A DNA stretch of 64,000 nucleotides from Hespellia sp. (GCA_028693555.1 JAQUVD010000022.1:1-64000); one strand, 5' to 3'; numbered from the stretch's first letter, positions 8,570 to 16,743 are shown. Notes: generated by a model not told the origin, from the letters alone. Program-made: numbers and translations.

Positions 8570-10731
8570 ACATTTTCCATCCTTCCCTGGATTGCTTCAT
8601 ATGCCATCCTGTAGAATTCTTCCTGTGAATCCAGCTTCACATCTGAGAATTTCTGATCTTCATATCTCCCCTTTGCATTTAAGAGCTTGCCCTTTTCATC
8701 ATCCTTCATCATCATCTCAAACATCATACTTAGTCTGTCCCGCAGCTTCTCATCCAAGATTGGGGCAGCAACTTCCACCCGGCGAAGTGTATTCCTTGTC
8801 ATAAAGTCTGCCGATGCAATATACACCTTTTCACGTTCTTTCGTACCAAAGCGGTAGATACGTGAATGCTCTAGAAATCTTCCCACAATGCTGACAACTT
8901 TCACGTTCTCTGTATAGCCTTTCACATCAGGAACCAGACAGCAGATTCCACGCACGATCATTTCAATCTTTACTCCGGCCTGAGATGCTTCCACCAGCTT
9001 TTCGATGATATCTTTGTCCGTCAGTGAATTGATTTTCACACCAACATAAGCCTCTTCTCCATTTTGAGCATGTAGCATCTCTTCATCTATCATTGCCAGC
9101 ACTTTATTCTGAAGACAATTCGGAGCAACAAGAAGTACATTTGTCTCTTGAATCGTCTCTCCGCGAAGCAGACATGCAAATACAGCCGCTGCCTCTCGTC
9201 CGATGTCCTGATTTGCCGTAATGAGTGATAAGTCTGTATATAATTTTGAAGTCTTTTCGTTGTAATTTCCGGTACCAATCTGTGTCAGGTAAGAAAGACC
9301 AGCTTCTGTTTTTCTTGTAATCAGACAGAGTTTTGAATGTACCTTTAACCCATTTAATCCATAGATGACACGGCATCCCGCCTCCTCTAACTTTCTAGAA
9401 TATTCGATATTGCTTTCCTCATCGAAACGGGCTCTGAGTTCAACAAGCACTACTACTTCTTTGCCATTTTCACAGGCTTCTACAAGAGCATCCACAATCT
9501 GGCTGCGATCCGCAAGGCGATATAACGTCATCTTCATTGATACGACCGATTCATCTCTTGCAGCCTCATATAACAGATTCGTAAATGTTTTAATATTTTC
9601 AAATGGATAAGATAACAGTACATCTTTCTGTTCAATCTGTGCAATCAGGCTCTTCTTCTCATCCAATTCCGGCGTCATACGCGGAGAACGCTTCTGGAAG
9701 AACAGCTCTTCCCTATTCCCATTTCTCAGGTAATTCTGAATTGCAAATACAAAGGACATGTCAAGTGGTACTTCAGATACAAATACATGTGTTTTATCCA
9801 CGCTGATATATTTGCAGATTTCACCAATCATCTTCTTGTTTAGTTTTCTGGAGAGTTCCATACGAACCGGGTTCATTCTCTTTCTCTCTTTGATCAGATT
9901 TTGCATTGCATCTCTGTAATCCAGATCTTCATCATAGATTGTCTCCGTATCTATATCTGCATTTCTTGTCACACGAAGTAATGACTTTTCTGCAATCGTA
10001 TATCTTGAGAACAGTTTCGGAAGAAAGTGAAGTATGATTTCCTCGGACAGCATGAAGGTTCCCGGTCTGGTCGGAATTTCAATTAGGCGCTTAAACACGT
10101 TATTGCTGCACGGAATAATCGCCAGCTTTGTCTTTCCGCCTTTCGATTCTAACAGAGCAGCCGCATAGATTTCCTTATTTTTAAGGAATGGGAATGGCTG
10201 CTGCTTACTGATGATATTTGCAGAAAGATATGGTGCAATTTCCTGATCAAAATAAGCCTCTAAGAGTCCCCCCTCTTCCCCGGAAAGCTTATTAAAATTA
10301 ATGATACGGATGCCTTTTGGCTCCAGCTCACCCATGAGCTGCTCGTAGATTCTCGCTTTTTTAAGATCTAACTCTTTCGTTACTTTTAAGATTGCGCTGA
10401 CCTGTTCTTTGCTTGTCATATTTGTCTTGTTCTCACAAACGATCTCGGAAGACTCCATCTGATCCATCAGTGTTCCGACACGCACCATGTAAAATTCATC
10501 TAAATTAGACTGATAGATGGAGGCAAATGTAAGCCGCTCCGCAAGTGGGACTCTTGGATTCCCTGCCTCATTTAATACTCTTTCGTTAAATTTCAGCCAT
10601 GATAATTCACGGTTCATCATATAAGGTTCTTTTACTTCTTTTTTTGTCATCTTCGTACTCTCCATTTCTATTTTGTTTTTCATTTTTTCTAATTGATCTA
10701 TAATCCATTGCAGGATTCGATTTCGTAACAT
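8566..10731 (-). CDS. ppk1: Polyphosphate kinase 1
   Basis: A 721-residue Ppk1, which reversibly builds polyphosphate from ATP. The two catalytic histidines are in GLKVHSKLCL (autophosphorylated His) and FLEHSRIYRF. All four domains are represented: the N-domain with ELSWLKFNERVL, the head, and the two phospholipase-D-like C domains. The ATG at 10731 has GGGAGGAA upstream with a slightly long spacing; the first 35 residues are a non-conserved charged extension, so initiation at a later Met remains possible. It sits between the Na/Pi cotransporter and PhoH, in an operon for phosphate uptake and storage. Confidence 0.96.
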   Translation of the reverse strand: MLRNRILQWIIDQLEKMKNKIEMESTKMTKKEVKEPYMMNRELSWLKFNERVLNEAGNPRVPLAERLTFASIYQSNLDEFYMVRVGTLMDQMESSEIVCENKTNMTSKEQVSAILKVTKELDLKKARIYEQLMGELEPKGIRIINFNKLSGEEGGLLEAYFDQEIAPYLSANIISKQQPFPFLKNKEIYAAALLESKGGKTKLAIIPCSNNVFKRLIEIPTRPGTFMLSEEIILHFLPKLFSRYTIAEKSLLRVTRNADIDTETIYDEDLDYRDAMQNLIKERKRMNPVRMELSRKLNKKMIGEICKYISVDKTHVFVSEVPLDMSFVFAIQNYLRNGNREELFFQKRSPRMTPELDEKKSLIAQIEQKDVLLSYPFENIKTFTNLLYEAARDESVVSMKMTLYRLADRSQIVDALVEACENGKEVVVLVELRARFDEESNIEYSRKLEEAGCRVIYGLNGLKVHSKLCLITRKTEAGLSYLTQIGTGNYNEKTSKLYTDLSLITANQDIGREAAAVFACLLRGETIQETNVLLVAPNCLQNKVLAMIDEEMLHAQNGEEAYVGVKINSLTDKDIIEKLVEASQAGVKIEMIVRGICCLVPDVKGYTENVKVVSIVGRFLEHSRIYRFGTKEREKVYIASADFMTRNTLRRVEVAAPILDEKLRDRLSMMFEMMMKDDEKGKLLNAKGRYEDQKFSDVKLDSQEEFYRMAYEAIQGRMENV

Positions 10732-10758
10732 TTTTATCCATTCCTCCCGGGTTCTGTC

Positions 10759-12480
10759 TTATCCTTCCATTGCTTTGTTTTCGCCGGTTGGATCTTCGAG
10801 GAAATAGCTTAATCCCATTTCGTTACTATTATTTTGAACAGCATCGAGAATGTTCAGGCAGCAATTTCCCATCCTGTCAACGCTGTGAATGATTTTATTA
10901 AATGGTGCGGTGAGCTTAGCTGAGCACTTTCCTTTACCCACACGTTTCACATGTCCTTTGCGCATCTTCATATCAAGTTCCAGAATTTCTTCTTTACGCT
11001 TTGCAACCCTCTTTGCACTGTCTACATCTCCAGTCACCATGCTGTGAATCGAATCCTCGTACATTTTCTGAATCAGTTTCATACTTTTTTCAAGATCCTC
11101 CCTTGCATCTGCTGAATATTGATAGATCTGTCCATTCTGATTCTTTAACGACAGCCCTATTTCTCTGCAAAGTGCACTCATGCGGTCCACATCGCTGAGA
11201 ATATACATGATTCCAGCGGTCTGGCTCGCCTGTTCTTCCGTCAATCCTCCGGATGCAAACAGCTCTGCAAAATACTCTGTGATTCTTTCATAGAGTGTAC
11301 GCGTATCTCCGGCCGAATGAATCACTGCATCAATCAGTTTTCCATCTCCGGTTTTTTCCGCTTTGATTAAATTCTGTAAATTTTCACCAACCAGTTCTGT
11401 ACAACGAACAATCTCTTTTACTGCTAACTGAAGAGCAGCCGTTGGCTGAGGAATCAGTTTGCTGTCCAGATACATCGGTTCTGCATTGGAAAATACGGAA
11501 ATCTTTCCATCTGGTATAATCCTCATTACAATTTTTACCATCAACCAGATCAGAGGAATCCAGATAAGCGTCATGGTAATATTGAAAAGTGTATGTGCAT
11601 TTGCTATCTGCCTTGAAATCACATCGATTTCTGCCCCCTTTGGCGAAAGGTACTGAATCAATGCCGCATACGGTTTTACGAACCATATAAATAACAGACA
11701 CCCCGAAATGTTAAAGATACAGTGTGCAACGGCTGTACGTTTTGCATCCTTGGTTTGTCCAATGCAGGCAAGCAGTGCCGTAATGGTTGTTCCTATATTA
11801 TCACCTAAAAGAATCGGGATTGCACCGGCCAGACCCAGCATACTTGACACTCCGTCCGCTCCCGGCTGCGCCGCAAAATTCTGAAGTACTGCAATCGTCG
11901 CACTGCTGCTCTGTACAACCAGAGTCATCAGTGTACCTACTGCAACTCCCAGGACCGGTACATCAGCGACCCGTGCAATCAAATCTGTAAAGACCGGACT
12001 TGATGCAAGTGGCTTCATGACACTTCCCATCGTCTCAATGCCAAGGAACAAAAGCCCAAATGCAAAAATGGTCTGCCCGATATTCTTTGCCCGCTCTGAT
12101 TTCATCACAAAGCTGATAATAAAACCTAGAAAAATAATAATATAGATGTAATCACTCAATTTGAACGCAATAATCTGTGCTGTCATGGTGGTACCGATAT
12201 TGGCACCTAGTATAATCGAAATTGCCTGTGGCAGTGTCATAAGACCTGCACTGACAAACCCGATTGCCATAACAGTGGTTGCACTGCTGCTCTGTAACAC
12301 AGCCGTTGTGAGCGCACCGGCTAATACTCCAAGTATTGGATTCCTTGTCAAAAGAGCAAGAATTGCTTTCATCTTTTCTCCTGCTGCTTTCTGAAGACAG
12401 TCACTCATCATGTTCATTCCAAAAATGAAAACTGCCAGACCGCCAAGTAATCCAAAAATAATCTCTAATGTACTGTTCAT
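10759..12480 (-). CDS. Na+/phosphate cotransporter family protein with PhoU-like C-terminal domain
   Basis: A 573-residue protein of the NptA/YjbB type. The N-terminal 310 residues carry the two inverted Na/Pi-cotransporter repeats; the signature QSSSATT occurs at about residue 64 and the related QSSSATI at about 190. The C-terminal 230 residues are helical and resemble the PhoU fold. Such proteins move phosphate with sodium; the E. coli relative YjbB exports it. The gene follows the PstS-like lipoprotein by about 20 bases and precedes ppk1, so uptake or overflow is coupled to polyphosphate storage. Direction of transport cannot be read from sequence. Confidence 0.93.
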   Translation of the reverse strand: MNSTLEIIFGLLGGLAVFIFGMNMMSDCLQKAAGEKMKAILALLTRNPILGVLAGALTTAVLQSSSATTVMAIGFVSAGLMTLPQAISIILGANIGTTMTAQIIAFKLSDYIYIIIFLGFIISFVMKSERAKNIGQTIFAFGLLFLGIETMGSVMKPLASSPVFTDLIARVADVPVLGVAVGTLMTLVVQSSSATIAVLQNFAAQPGADGVSSMLGLAGAIPILLGDNIGTTITALLACIGQTKDAKRTAVAHCIFNISGCLLFIWFVKPYAALIQYLSPKGAEIDVISRQIANAHTLFNITMTLIWIPLIWLMVKIVMRIIPDGKISVFSNAEPMYLDSKLIPQPTAALQLAVKEIVRCTELVGENLQNLIKAEKTGDGKLIDAVIHSAGDTRTLYERITEYFAELFASGGLTEEQASQTAGIMYILSDVDRMSALCREIGLSLKNQNGQIYQYSADAREDLEKSMKLIQKMYEDSIHSMVTGDVDSAKRVAKRKEEILELDMKMRKGHVKRVGKGKCSAKLTAPFNKIIHSVDRMGNCCLNILDAVQNNSNEMGLSYFLEDPTGENKAMEG

Positions 12481-12501
12481 CCCTTTTTCTCCTCTTTTAG
12501 A

Positions 12502-13392
12502 CTACATTTCATTCAATTCATTCCACTTTGTGACTTCACCTGTATAGATTGCTTTTAACTCATCCAGCGAAATATCAGTCAATGGATTATCTTTCCCAAC
12601 AATAACAACGATATTGTCTTTCGCAATGACCTCGTAATCTAAAAGCTCTTTTTCGTAATCTTTCAAGTCCCTTGACGCCATTCCAAAATCACAGGTTCCG
12701 GACATTGCATTTGTCAGTCCCTGCGAAGAATCTGTTGCCGTAACTGTAATCTTCGCATTTGTATTAATCTTCTGATAAGCCGCCACTAAGTCTTCCATCA
12801 ACGGTGCCACTGAAGTAGATCCTTCGATTGTAATCGTTCCTGCCGCCTGATTCGATAGAAATGTACTCTCCTTTGCTACAGTCTCATAGGAATTCCCCAC
12901 GATTTTCTGCCCTGCTCCATGTACATATGTCAAGAAATCCTGTTCCAGCTCACTGAGCTCGCTCGAATACGCCAAAGAAAAATCACGGCTCAACGAATAC
13001 CTTCCCGAGTCATCATCTGCAGATGTTCCTTCTATACTTAAGCTTTTCACACCATCCAGATCATACAACGTTCCTTTTGAAACATAACCGATTGCAGAAG
13101 GATTCGATGCGACTTCATCCATAACCTCCTCTGCATTTTCTTTCACCACAGCCTTCTTTGTTGTCAGGTCTGACTGCTGCGAATCTCCCTTCGTTCCCTC
13201 GAAGCCTACAATCTGTGCAAACACACTTCTTGTTCCGGACCCTTCTTCTCTTGTAACAACTTCCATATCCCCCAGCTTGTCCAAGCCTTCTACCTTTACT
13301 TTTTCCCCCGCCTGCTGACTGTTCCCACAACCTGATATCCCCAAAAGCAACCCGGAAACTACCACACAGCACCACAAACCCGCTCTCTTCAC
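12502..13392 (-). CDS. PstS-like phosphate-binding lipoprotein with circularly permuted halves
   Basis: A 296-residue lipoprotein (lipobox GISGC near residue 22). It starts with GTG at 13392 behind AGGAGGTACAAGGA. The segment just after the signal peptide (VTREEGSGTR, then SNPSAIGYVS) normally forms the second half of PstS. The segment that normally begins PstS (ITIEGSTSVAPLM, then FGMASRDLK and IYTGEVTKWNEL) here forms the C-terminal half. The two halves are therefore in swapped order, with the break at the hinge. Phosphate-binding residues (GSTS, SGTR, SRD) are kept, so binding is likely preserved. No pstC, pstA or pstB follows. It heads an operon with a Na/Pi transporter, ppk1 and PhoH. 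Confidence 0.9.
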   Translation of the reverse strand: MKRAGLWCCVVVSGLLLGISGCGNSQQAGEKVKVEGLDKLGDMEVVTREEGSGTRSVFAQIVGFEGTKGDSQQSDLTTKKAVVKENAEEVMDEVASNPSAIGYVSKGTLYDLDGVKSLSIEGTSADDDSGRYSLSRDFSLAYSSELSELEQDFLTYVHGAGQKIVGNSYETVAKESTFLSNQAAGTITIEGSTSVAPLMEDLVAAYQKINTNAKITVTATDSSQGLTNAMSGTCDFGMASRDLKDYEKELLDYEVIAKDNIVVIVGKDNPLTDISLDELKAIYTGEVTKWNELNEM

Positions 13393-13463
13393 TCCTTGTA
13401 CCTCCTAGTCTTTATTGTTCGGTATTACTATAACTGATTATTTTCAAATAAAAGGCAACGTTA

Positions 13464-13480
13464 TGTTAAATCCGTGTAAA
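13464..13480 (-). promoter_or_regulatory. Pho-box-like direct repeat upstream of the PstS-like gene
   Basis: Read on the minus strand, TTTACA and TTAACA start exactly 11 bases apart (plus coordinates 13475-13480 and 13464-13469). This matches the TT(A/T/C)ACA repeats with 11-base periodicity bound by PhoP/PhoB-type regulators. They lie about 75-90 bases upstream of the first gene of the phosphate operon. The assignment is inference; no phoP/phoR pair is in the window. Confidence 0.45.
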
Positions 13481-13488
13481 ATCTGTTG

Positions 13489-13833
13489 TGATTTAGTGTA
13501 GAGTTGGAGTCCGTGATTTTGGATGTGTGTTGCGTTTGCGGGCTGTAATTGGGCGCTAAGAGTTGCTAGAAAAATAAGAGATAATAGATTGAGTACCGTG
13601 ATGATACGAGCAAGAATCTGATGATTCTTACTCTATGCATCACTGAACTCATGTATTTGAAATACATGAGTCCCCTCAATCTATCATCTCTTATTTTTCA
13701 AACAACTCTAAAGCTTCAATGAATGCCCTAATCCACAACACACACCCAAAATTCACTCACTCCAGCTTGCACCAAACGCCCTCGTCGCACCAGTACACTG
13801 CTGGGGGCATCAGCTGGGTGCATTTAATTTAAC
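13489..13833. repeat. A-type palindromic element, copy 1 (B part missing)
   Basis: An imperfect palindrome of about 270 bases (13502-13769) whose outer arms pair over roughly 100 positions. Inside are two hairpins: AAGAATC-TGAT-GATTCTT within a longer GTGATG...CATCAC arm, and ACTCATGTATT-TGA-AATACATGAGT. The linker sequence CCAGTACACTGCTGG follows, and the similarity to full copies ends at GTGCATTTAA near 13833, exactly where element B should begin. It lies between the Pho-box-like repeats of the PstS-like gene and the small RNA candidate. No ORF of note is inside. Confidence 0.9.
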
Positions 13834-13882
13834 ATATTCTTTACACAGATATGAAGAACTTTACACACCCCTCTGTTACAAT
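13829..13882 (+). promoter_or_regulatory. Possible Pho-type promoter pointing right
   Basis: TTAACA (13829-13834) and TTTACA (13840-13845) start 11 bases apart. A further TTTACA (13860-13865) is followed after 11 bases by TACAAT (13877-13882), the spacing expected between a Pho box and a -10 element. A perfect 13-bp inverted repeat (13881-13911, loop TAAAT) overlaps the -10 and start region and could be a second operator. No coding sequence lies downstream on this strand before 14042. Confidence 0.4.
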
Positions 13883-13888
13883 ACCCTT

Positions 13889-14022
13889 GTTCTTAAATAG
13901 AACAAGGGTATGTATTTCTTGATACCTTCATCCTACCAACTACAACAACCAACAAGGTACGCTACGGCGAACGAGAAAACGGCTATTGCAGCGAATCATC
14001 CGCACAATAGCCGTTTTCTTTT
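13889..14022 (+). ncRNA. Candidate small RNA between the phosphate operon and trxA
   Basis: The stretch runs from the predicted start after TACAAT (13877-13882) to a strong hairpin with a T-rich tail ending near 14022. It has no convincing ORF. It contains a short GGTAT...ATACC hairpin, an unstructured A/C-rich middle (13925-13955) and the terminator stem, the usual build of a trans-acting small RNA. A Pho-type promoter and the neighbouring phosphate operon suggest phosphate control. It could instead be only the leader of a lost gene or the trxA terminator region; no homologous RNA family was recognised. Confidence 0.3.
13974..14019. terminator. Strong hairpin terminator after trxA
   Basis: AGAAAACGGCTATTG (13974-13988) pairs perfectly with CAATAGCCGTTTTCT (14005-14019), a 15-bp stem with T-rich flanks on the plus side and a weaker TTTTCTCG run on the minus side. 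It lies about 20 bases past the trxA stop and can also end the candidate small RNA. Confidence 0.75.
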
Positions 14023-14041
14023 GTTCTATTGTTAGTTCTTC

Positions 14042-14350
14042 TTAGTTCATTAATGCTTTGATTTCGGCCTTGGAAATCACTCCGACTGACCTCTTTACTT
14101 CTTTTCCATCTTTAAACACAAGCAATGTCGGGATTGAAAATACACGATACTGCTGTGAAATCTCCGGTGATTCATCTGCATTTACTTTGATTACCTGAAA
14201 TGCGTCTGTCTCGCCTGCAACTTCCTCAATGACTGGTCCAAGCATCTTACATGGTCCACACCAGGGTGCCCACACATCCACTAATACCGGTATCTTTGAC
14301 TGCAATACTTCTTTTTCAAATTCTTCCTGTTTAATATTCTTTACTTCCAT
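14042..14350 (-). CDS. trxA: Thioredoxin
   Basis: A 102-residue thioredoxin with the standard fold order and the redox motif WCGPC at residues 31-35, preceded by VDVWAPW and followed by the cis-Pro segment FSIPTLLVF. It reduces disulfides in cytoplasmic proteins, receiving electrons from a thioredoxin reductase not in this window. It is the second gene after the OhrR-like regulator (34-base gap), so its expression is probably released when that regulator is oxidised. Confidence 0.96.
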   Translation of the reverse strand: MEVKNIKQEEFEKEVLQSKIPVLVDVWAPWCGPCKMLGPVIEEVAGETDAFQVIKVNADESPEISQQYRVFSIPTLLVFKDGKEVKRSVGVISKAEIKALMN

Positions 14351-14384
14351 TTGAATTCCTCCTTATATTGAGCTTTGCTCATTC

Positions 14385-14837
14385 TTATCGTGGCTTGTTC
14401 TCTTCAAAACCATTCATAATTTTCTGTAAAAGAGAACATAGTAGACTGGCTTCTTCCGGATCTAGTGTAACGCATCCTTTCATCTGTTTTGGAATCTCAA
14501 GTGCCTTCTCCTGTAACGCCTCTCCATCACTTGTGACTTTAACGCATAGATTTCTTTCATCACTCTTCATGCGTTCTCTCACCACATAACCCTTTGCTTC
14601 CAGTTTTTTCAAGAGTGGTGTTAAGGTACCCGAATCAAGGAGGAGCTCTTCTCCTAATTCTTTCACCGTTACACTCTTCCTCTCCCAAAGAACCATCATC
14701 GCTATGTACTGTGTATATGTCAGTTTCAGCTCATCTAAAAATGGCTTATAACGTCTGACAATCTCCTTCGAGCATGCATATAATGGAAAACACATCTGAT
14801 TTCCTAATCGGATGGACGCATATTTATCGTTACTCAT
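14385..14837 (-). CDS. MarR-family redox regulator (OhrR-like)
   Basis: A 150-residue MarR winged-helix protein. The N-terminal CFPLYACSKE segment carries the single reactive Cys (residue 16) and the Tyr typical of OhrR/MgrA peroxide sensors; the wing motif is KSDERNLCVKVT. Oxidation of that Cys by organic hydroperoxide or hypochlorite releases such repressors from DNA. Two near-perfect OhrR-like boxes lie in its own promoter, which supports autoregulation and control of the cotranscribed thioredoxin. An ohr peroxidase gene is not present here, so the regulated function in this locus appears to be disulfide reduction. Symbol left blank because the classical partner is absent. Confidence 0.88.
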   Translation of the reverse strand: MSNDKYASIRLGNQMCFPLYACSKEIVRRYKPFLDELKLTYTQYIAMMVLWERKSVTVKELGEELLLDSGTLTPLLKKLEAKGYVVRERMKSDERNLCVKVTSDGEALQEKALEIPKQMKGCVTLDPEEASLLCSLLQKIMNGFEENKPR

Positions 14838-14887
14838 AAATCCCCCTGCCTATTTTTCAACTACATTTTTCCTTTACTATATTTGTC

Positions 14888-14925
14888 TACAATTAAATAG
14901 TACGCAATTAAATAGTATTTGTCAA
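14888..14925 (-). promoter_or_regulatory. Promoter and OhrR-type operator of the marR-trxA operon
   Basis: On the minus strand TTGACA (14925-14920) is followed after 17 bases by TACTAT (14902-14897), a good housekeeping promoter. Two tandem boxes, TACAATTAAATAGTA (14888-14902) and CGCAATTAAATAGTA (14903-14917), cover the spacer and the -10. They match the known OhrR box TACAATT-AATTGTA closely, so binding would block the polymerase. Confidence 0.75.
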
Positions 14926-14948
14926 GTATTATATTTTTCTTTGTAAAA

Positions 14949-15063
14949 TTGAACTTTTTGTTTTATTTATTCTTCTGTTTTGAACTTTTATACAAAATAT
15001 ATTTTTTAATTGAACTTTTTCTTCTGTTATGCTATAATTTTCATTAATCAGTTTGAACTTTTT
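14949..15063 (+). promoter_or_regulatory. Promoter with four phased TTGAACTTTTT repeats
   Basis: The 11-base sequence TTGAACTTTTT (one copy ends in A) occurs at 14949, 14980, 15010 and 15053. The intervals of 31, 30 and 43 bases are close to 3, 3 and 4 DNA turns, so all copies face the same side of the helix. The third copy provides the -35 box TTGAAC, 17 bases before TATAAT at 15033-15038. This looks like an autoregulatory operator array for the XRE domain of the gene that follows. Confidence 0.7.
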
Positions 15064-15078
15064 TTAAGGAGGCAGTAC

Positions 15079-16575
15079 ATGTCAAGGGAATTATTTGCAG
15101 ATAGACTAAAGACTGCAATGCAGAACAAAGGCTTCAAACAAGTCGATTTTGTCCGCATTGCAGAGACCAATAACGTAAAGTTGGGAAAGAGCCACATCAG
15201 CCAGTACGTCAGCGGCAAGGCAATGCCACGAACCGATATTCTGCATTTTCTTGCAGACACACTCGAGGTGGACGAAGACTGGTTGATTGGTAAGGATGAA
15301 CCGGTAGCCCCAACACCAACAACGATTTCCAACAGCACCCCAATTTCAGGAGGAACAATTATGCGCGAATTTAAAAAATCATCCAAATTAGAAAATGTAT
15401 TATACGATGTCCGAGGACCGGTTGTAGATGAAGCAACCAGAATGGAGGATGCCGGCACACGAATTCTAAAATTGAACATCGGAAATCCAGCACCTTTTGG
15501 ATTTGTAACTCCTGACGAGGTTGTCTATGATATGAGCAGACAGCTCACTGACTGTGAAGGATACTCGTCTGCAAAAGGTCTGTTCTCAGCCCGAAAAGCA
15601 ATCATGCAGTACGCACAGGTGAAGCAGCTTCCGAATGTCGATATCAACGATATCTATACCGGGAATGGGGTCAGTGAATTAATTAACCTGAGCATGTCCG
15701 CCCTCCTTGACACGGGAGACGAAATTCTGATTCCATCCCCTGATTATCCATTATGGACCGCCTGCGCAACGCTTGCAGGAGGAACCCCTGTTCATTACAT
15801 TTGCGATGAGCAGTCCGAATGGAATCCGGACATGGCTGATATTGAAAAGAAAATCACAGACAAAACGAAAGCCATTGTAATCATCAATCCCAACAATCCC
15901 ACAGGTGCCCTCTATCCACGGGATGTGCTTTTGCAGATTGTCGAAATTGCCAGAAGACATCAGTTAATGATCTTTTCAGATGAGATTTATGACCGTCTCG
16001 TCATGGATGGTGAAGAGCATATCTCCATCGCTTCACTCGCACCGGATCTTTTCTGTGTTACATTTAGCGGTTTATCAAAATCACACATGATCGCCGGTTA
16101 CCGAATCGGCTGGATGGTTTTAAGTGGAAATAAACGGATTGCCAAAGACTATATGGAAGGTCTGACTATGCTTTCTAATATGCGGCTCTGCTCAAACGTG
16201 CCTGCACAGTCCATTGTTCAGACAGCACTCGGTGGTTATCAGAGCGTAAAAGATTACATTCTTCCCGGCGGACGTGTCTACGAACAGAGAGAATACATTT
16301 ACAAAGCATTGAATGATATTCCCGGTATCACGGCCGTAAAGCCAAAAGCAGGATTCTATATTTTTCCTAAGATGGATACCAAAAAGTTCAATATTACAAA
16401 CGACGAGACTTTTGCATTAGATCTGTTACGAGAAAAGAAAATTTTAATTGTGCATGGGAATGGGTTTAACTGGAAACAGCCTGATCATTTCCGTATCGTT
16501 TATCTTCCACGAATCGAAGTTCTTCAGGACGCCATGATGAAAATAAAAAGTTTCTTAAACACCTATCAGCAATAA
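15079..16575 (+). CDS. XRE-family HTH fused to class I/II PLP-dependent aminotransferase
   Basis: A 498-residue fusion. Residues 1-70 are a Cro/CI-type HTH (recognition segment SHISQYVSGKAMP, then the usual DTLEVDEDWLIG). A Pro/Thr/Ser-rich linker leads to an aminotransferase of the alanine/aspartate type from about residue 95; the PLP lysine is in FSGLSKSHMIAGYRIGW and the NPNNPTG loop is present. ATG at 15079 has AAGGAGG 6 bases upstream. A second optimal site (AGGAGGA, 15348-15354) precedes an in-frame ATG at 15361, precisely where a stand-alone enzyme would begin, so two products may be made. The protein may sense amino acid or PLP status and repress its own promoter, which holds four phased repeats. 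Substrate unproven. Confidence 0.9.
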   Translation: MSRELFADRLKTAMQNKGFKQVDFVRIAETNNVKLGKSHISQYVSGKAMPRTDILHFLADTLEVDEDWLIGKDEPVAPTPTTISNSTPISGGTIMREFKKSSKLENVLYDVRGPVVDEATRMEDAGTRILKLNIGNPAPFGFVTPDEVVYDMSRQLTDCEGYSSAKGLFSARKAIMQYAQVKQLPNVDINDIYTGNGVSELINLSMSALLDTGDEILIPSPDYPLWTACATLAGGTPVHYICDEQSEWNPDMADIEKKITDKTKAIVIINPNNPTGALYPRDVLLQIVEIARRHQLMIFSDEIYDRLVMDGEEHISIASLAPDLFCVTFSGLSKSHMIAGYRIGWMVLSGNKRIAKDYMEGLTMLSNMRLCSNVPAQSIVQTALGGYQSVKDYILPGGRVYEQREYIYKALNDIPGITAVKPKAGFYIFPKMDTKKFNITNDETFALDLLREKKILIVHGNGFNWKQPDHFRIVYLPRIEVLQDAMMKIKSFLNTYQQ

Positions 16576-16585
16576 GCAGATGACA

Positions 16586-16624
16586 CGGGGCTGGCGCACT
16601 AAATATTTAGTGCGACAGCCCCAT
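16586..16624. terminator. Palindromic hairpin after the aminotransferase gene
   Basis: GGGGCTG plus CGCACTAAAT pairs with ATTTAGTGCG plus CAGCCCC, with one mismatch, directly behind the stop at 16575. There is no clear T-run, so termination may be weak. The right arm AGTGCGACAGCCCC recurs inverted at 17123-17136. Confidence 0.5.
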
Positions 16625-16743
16625 TACTGCTCTTCTATACAGAAATAAGCAATACTGATATTTACAAATAAAAATTATGTGGCTATAATAAAAATAGATA
16701 ACAAATCGAATTTTTCATTTCCACCATTAGGAGGATTGATACC

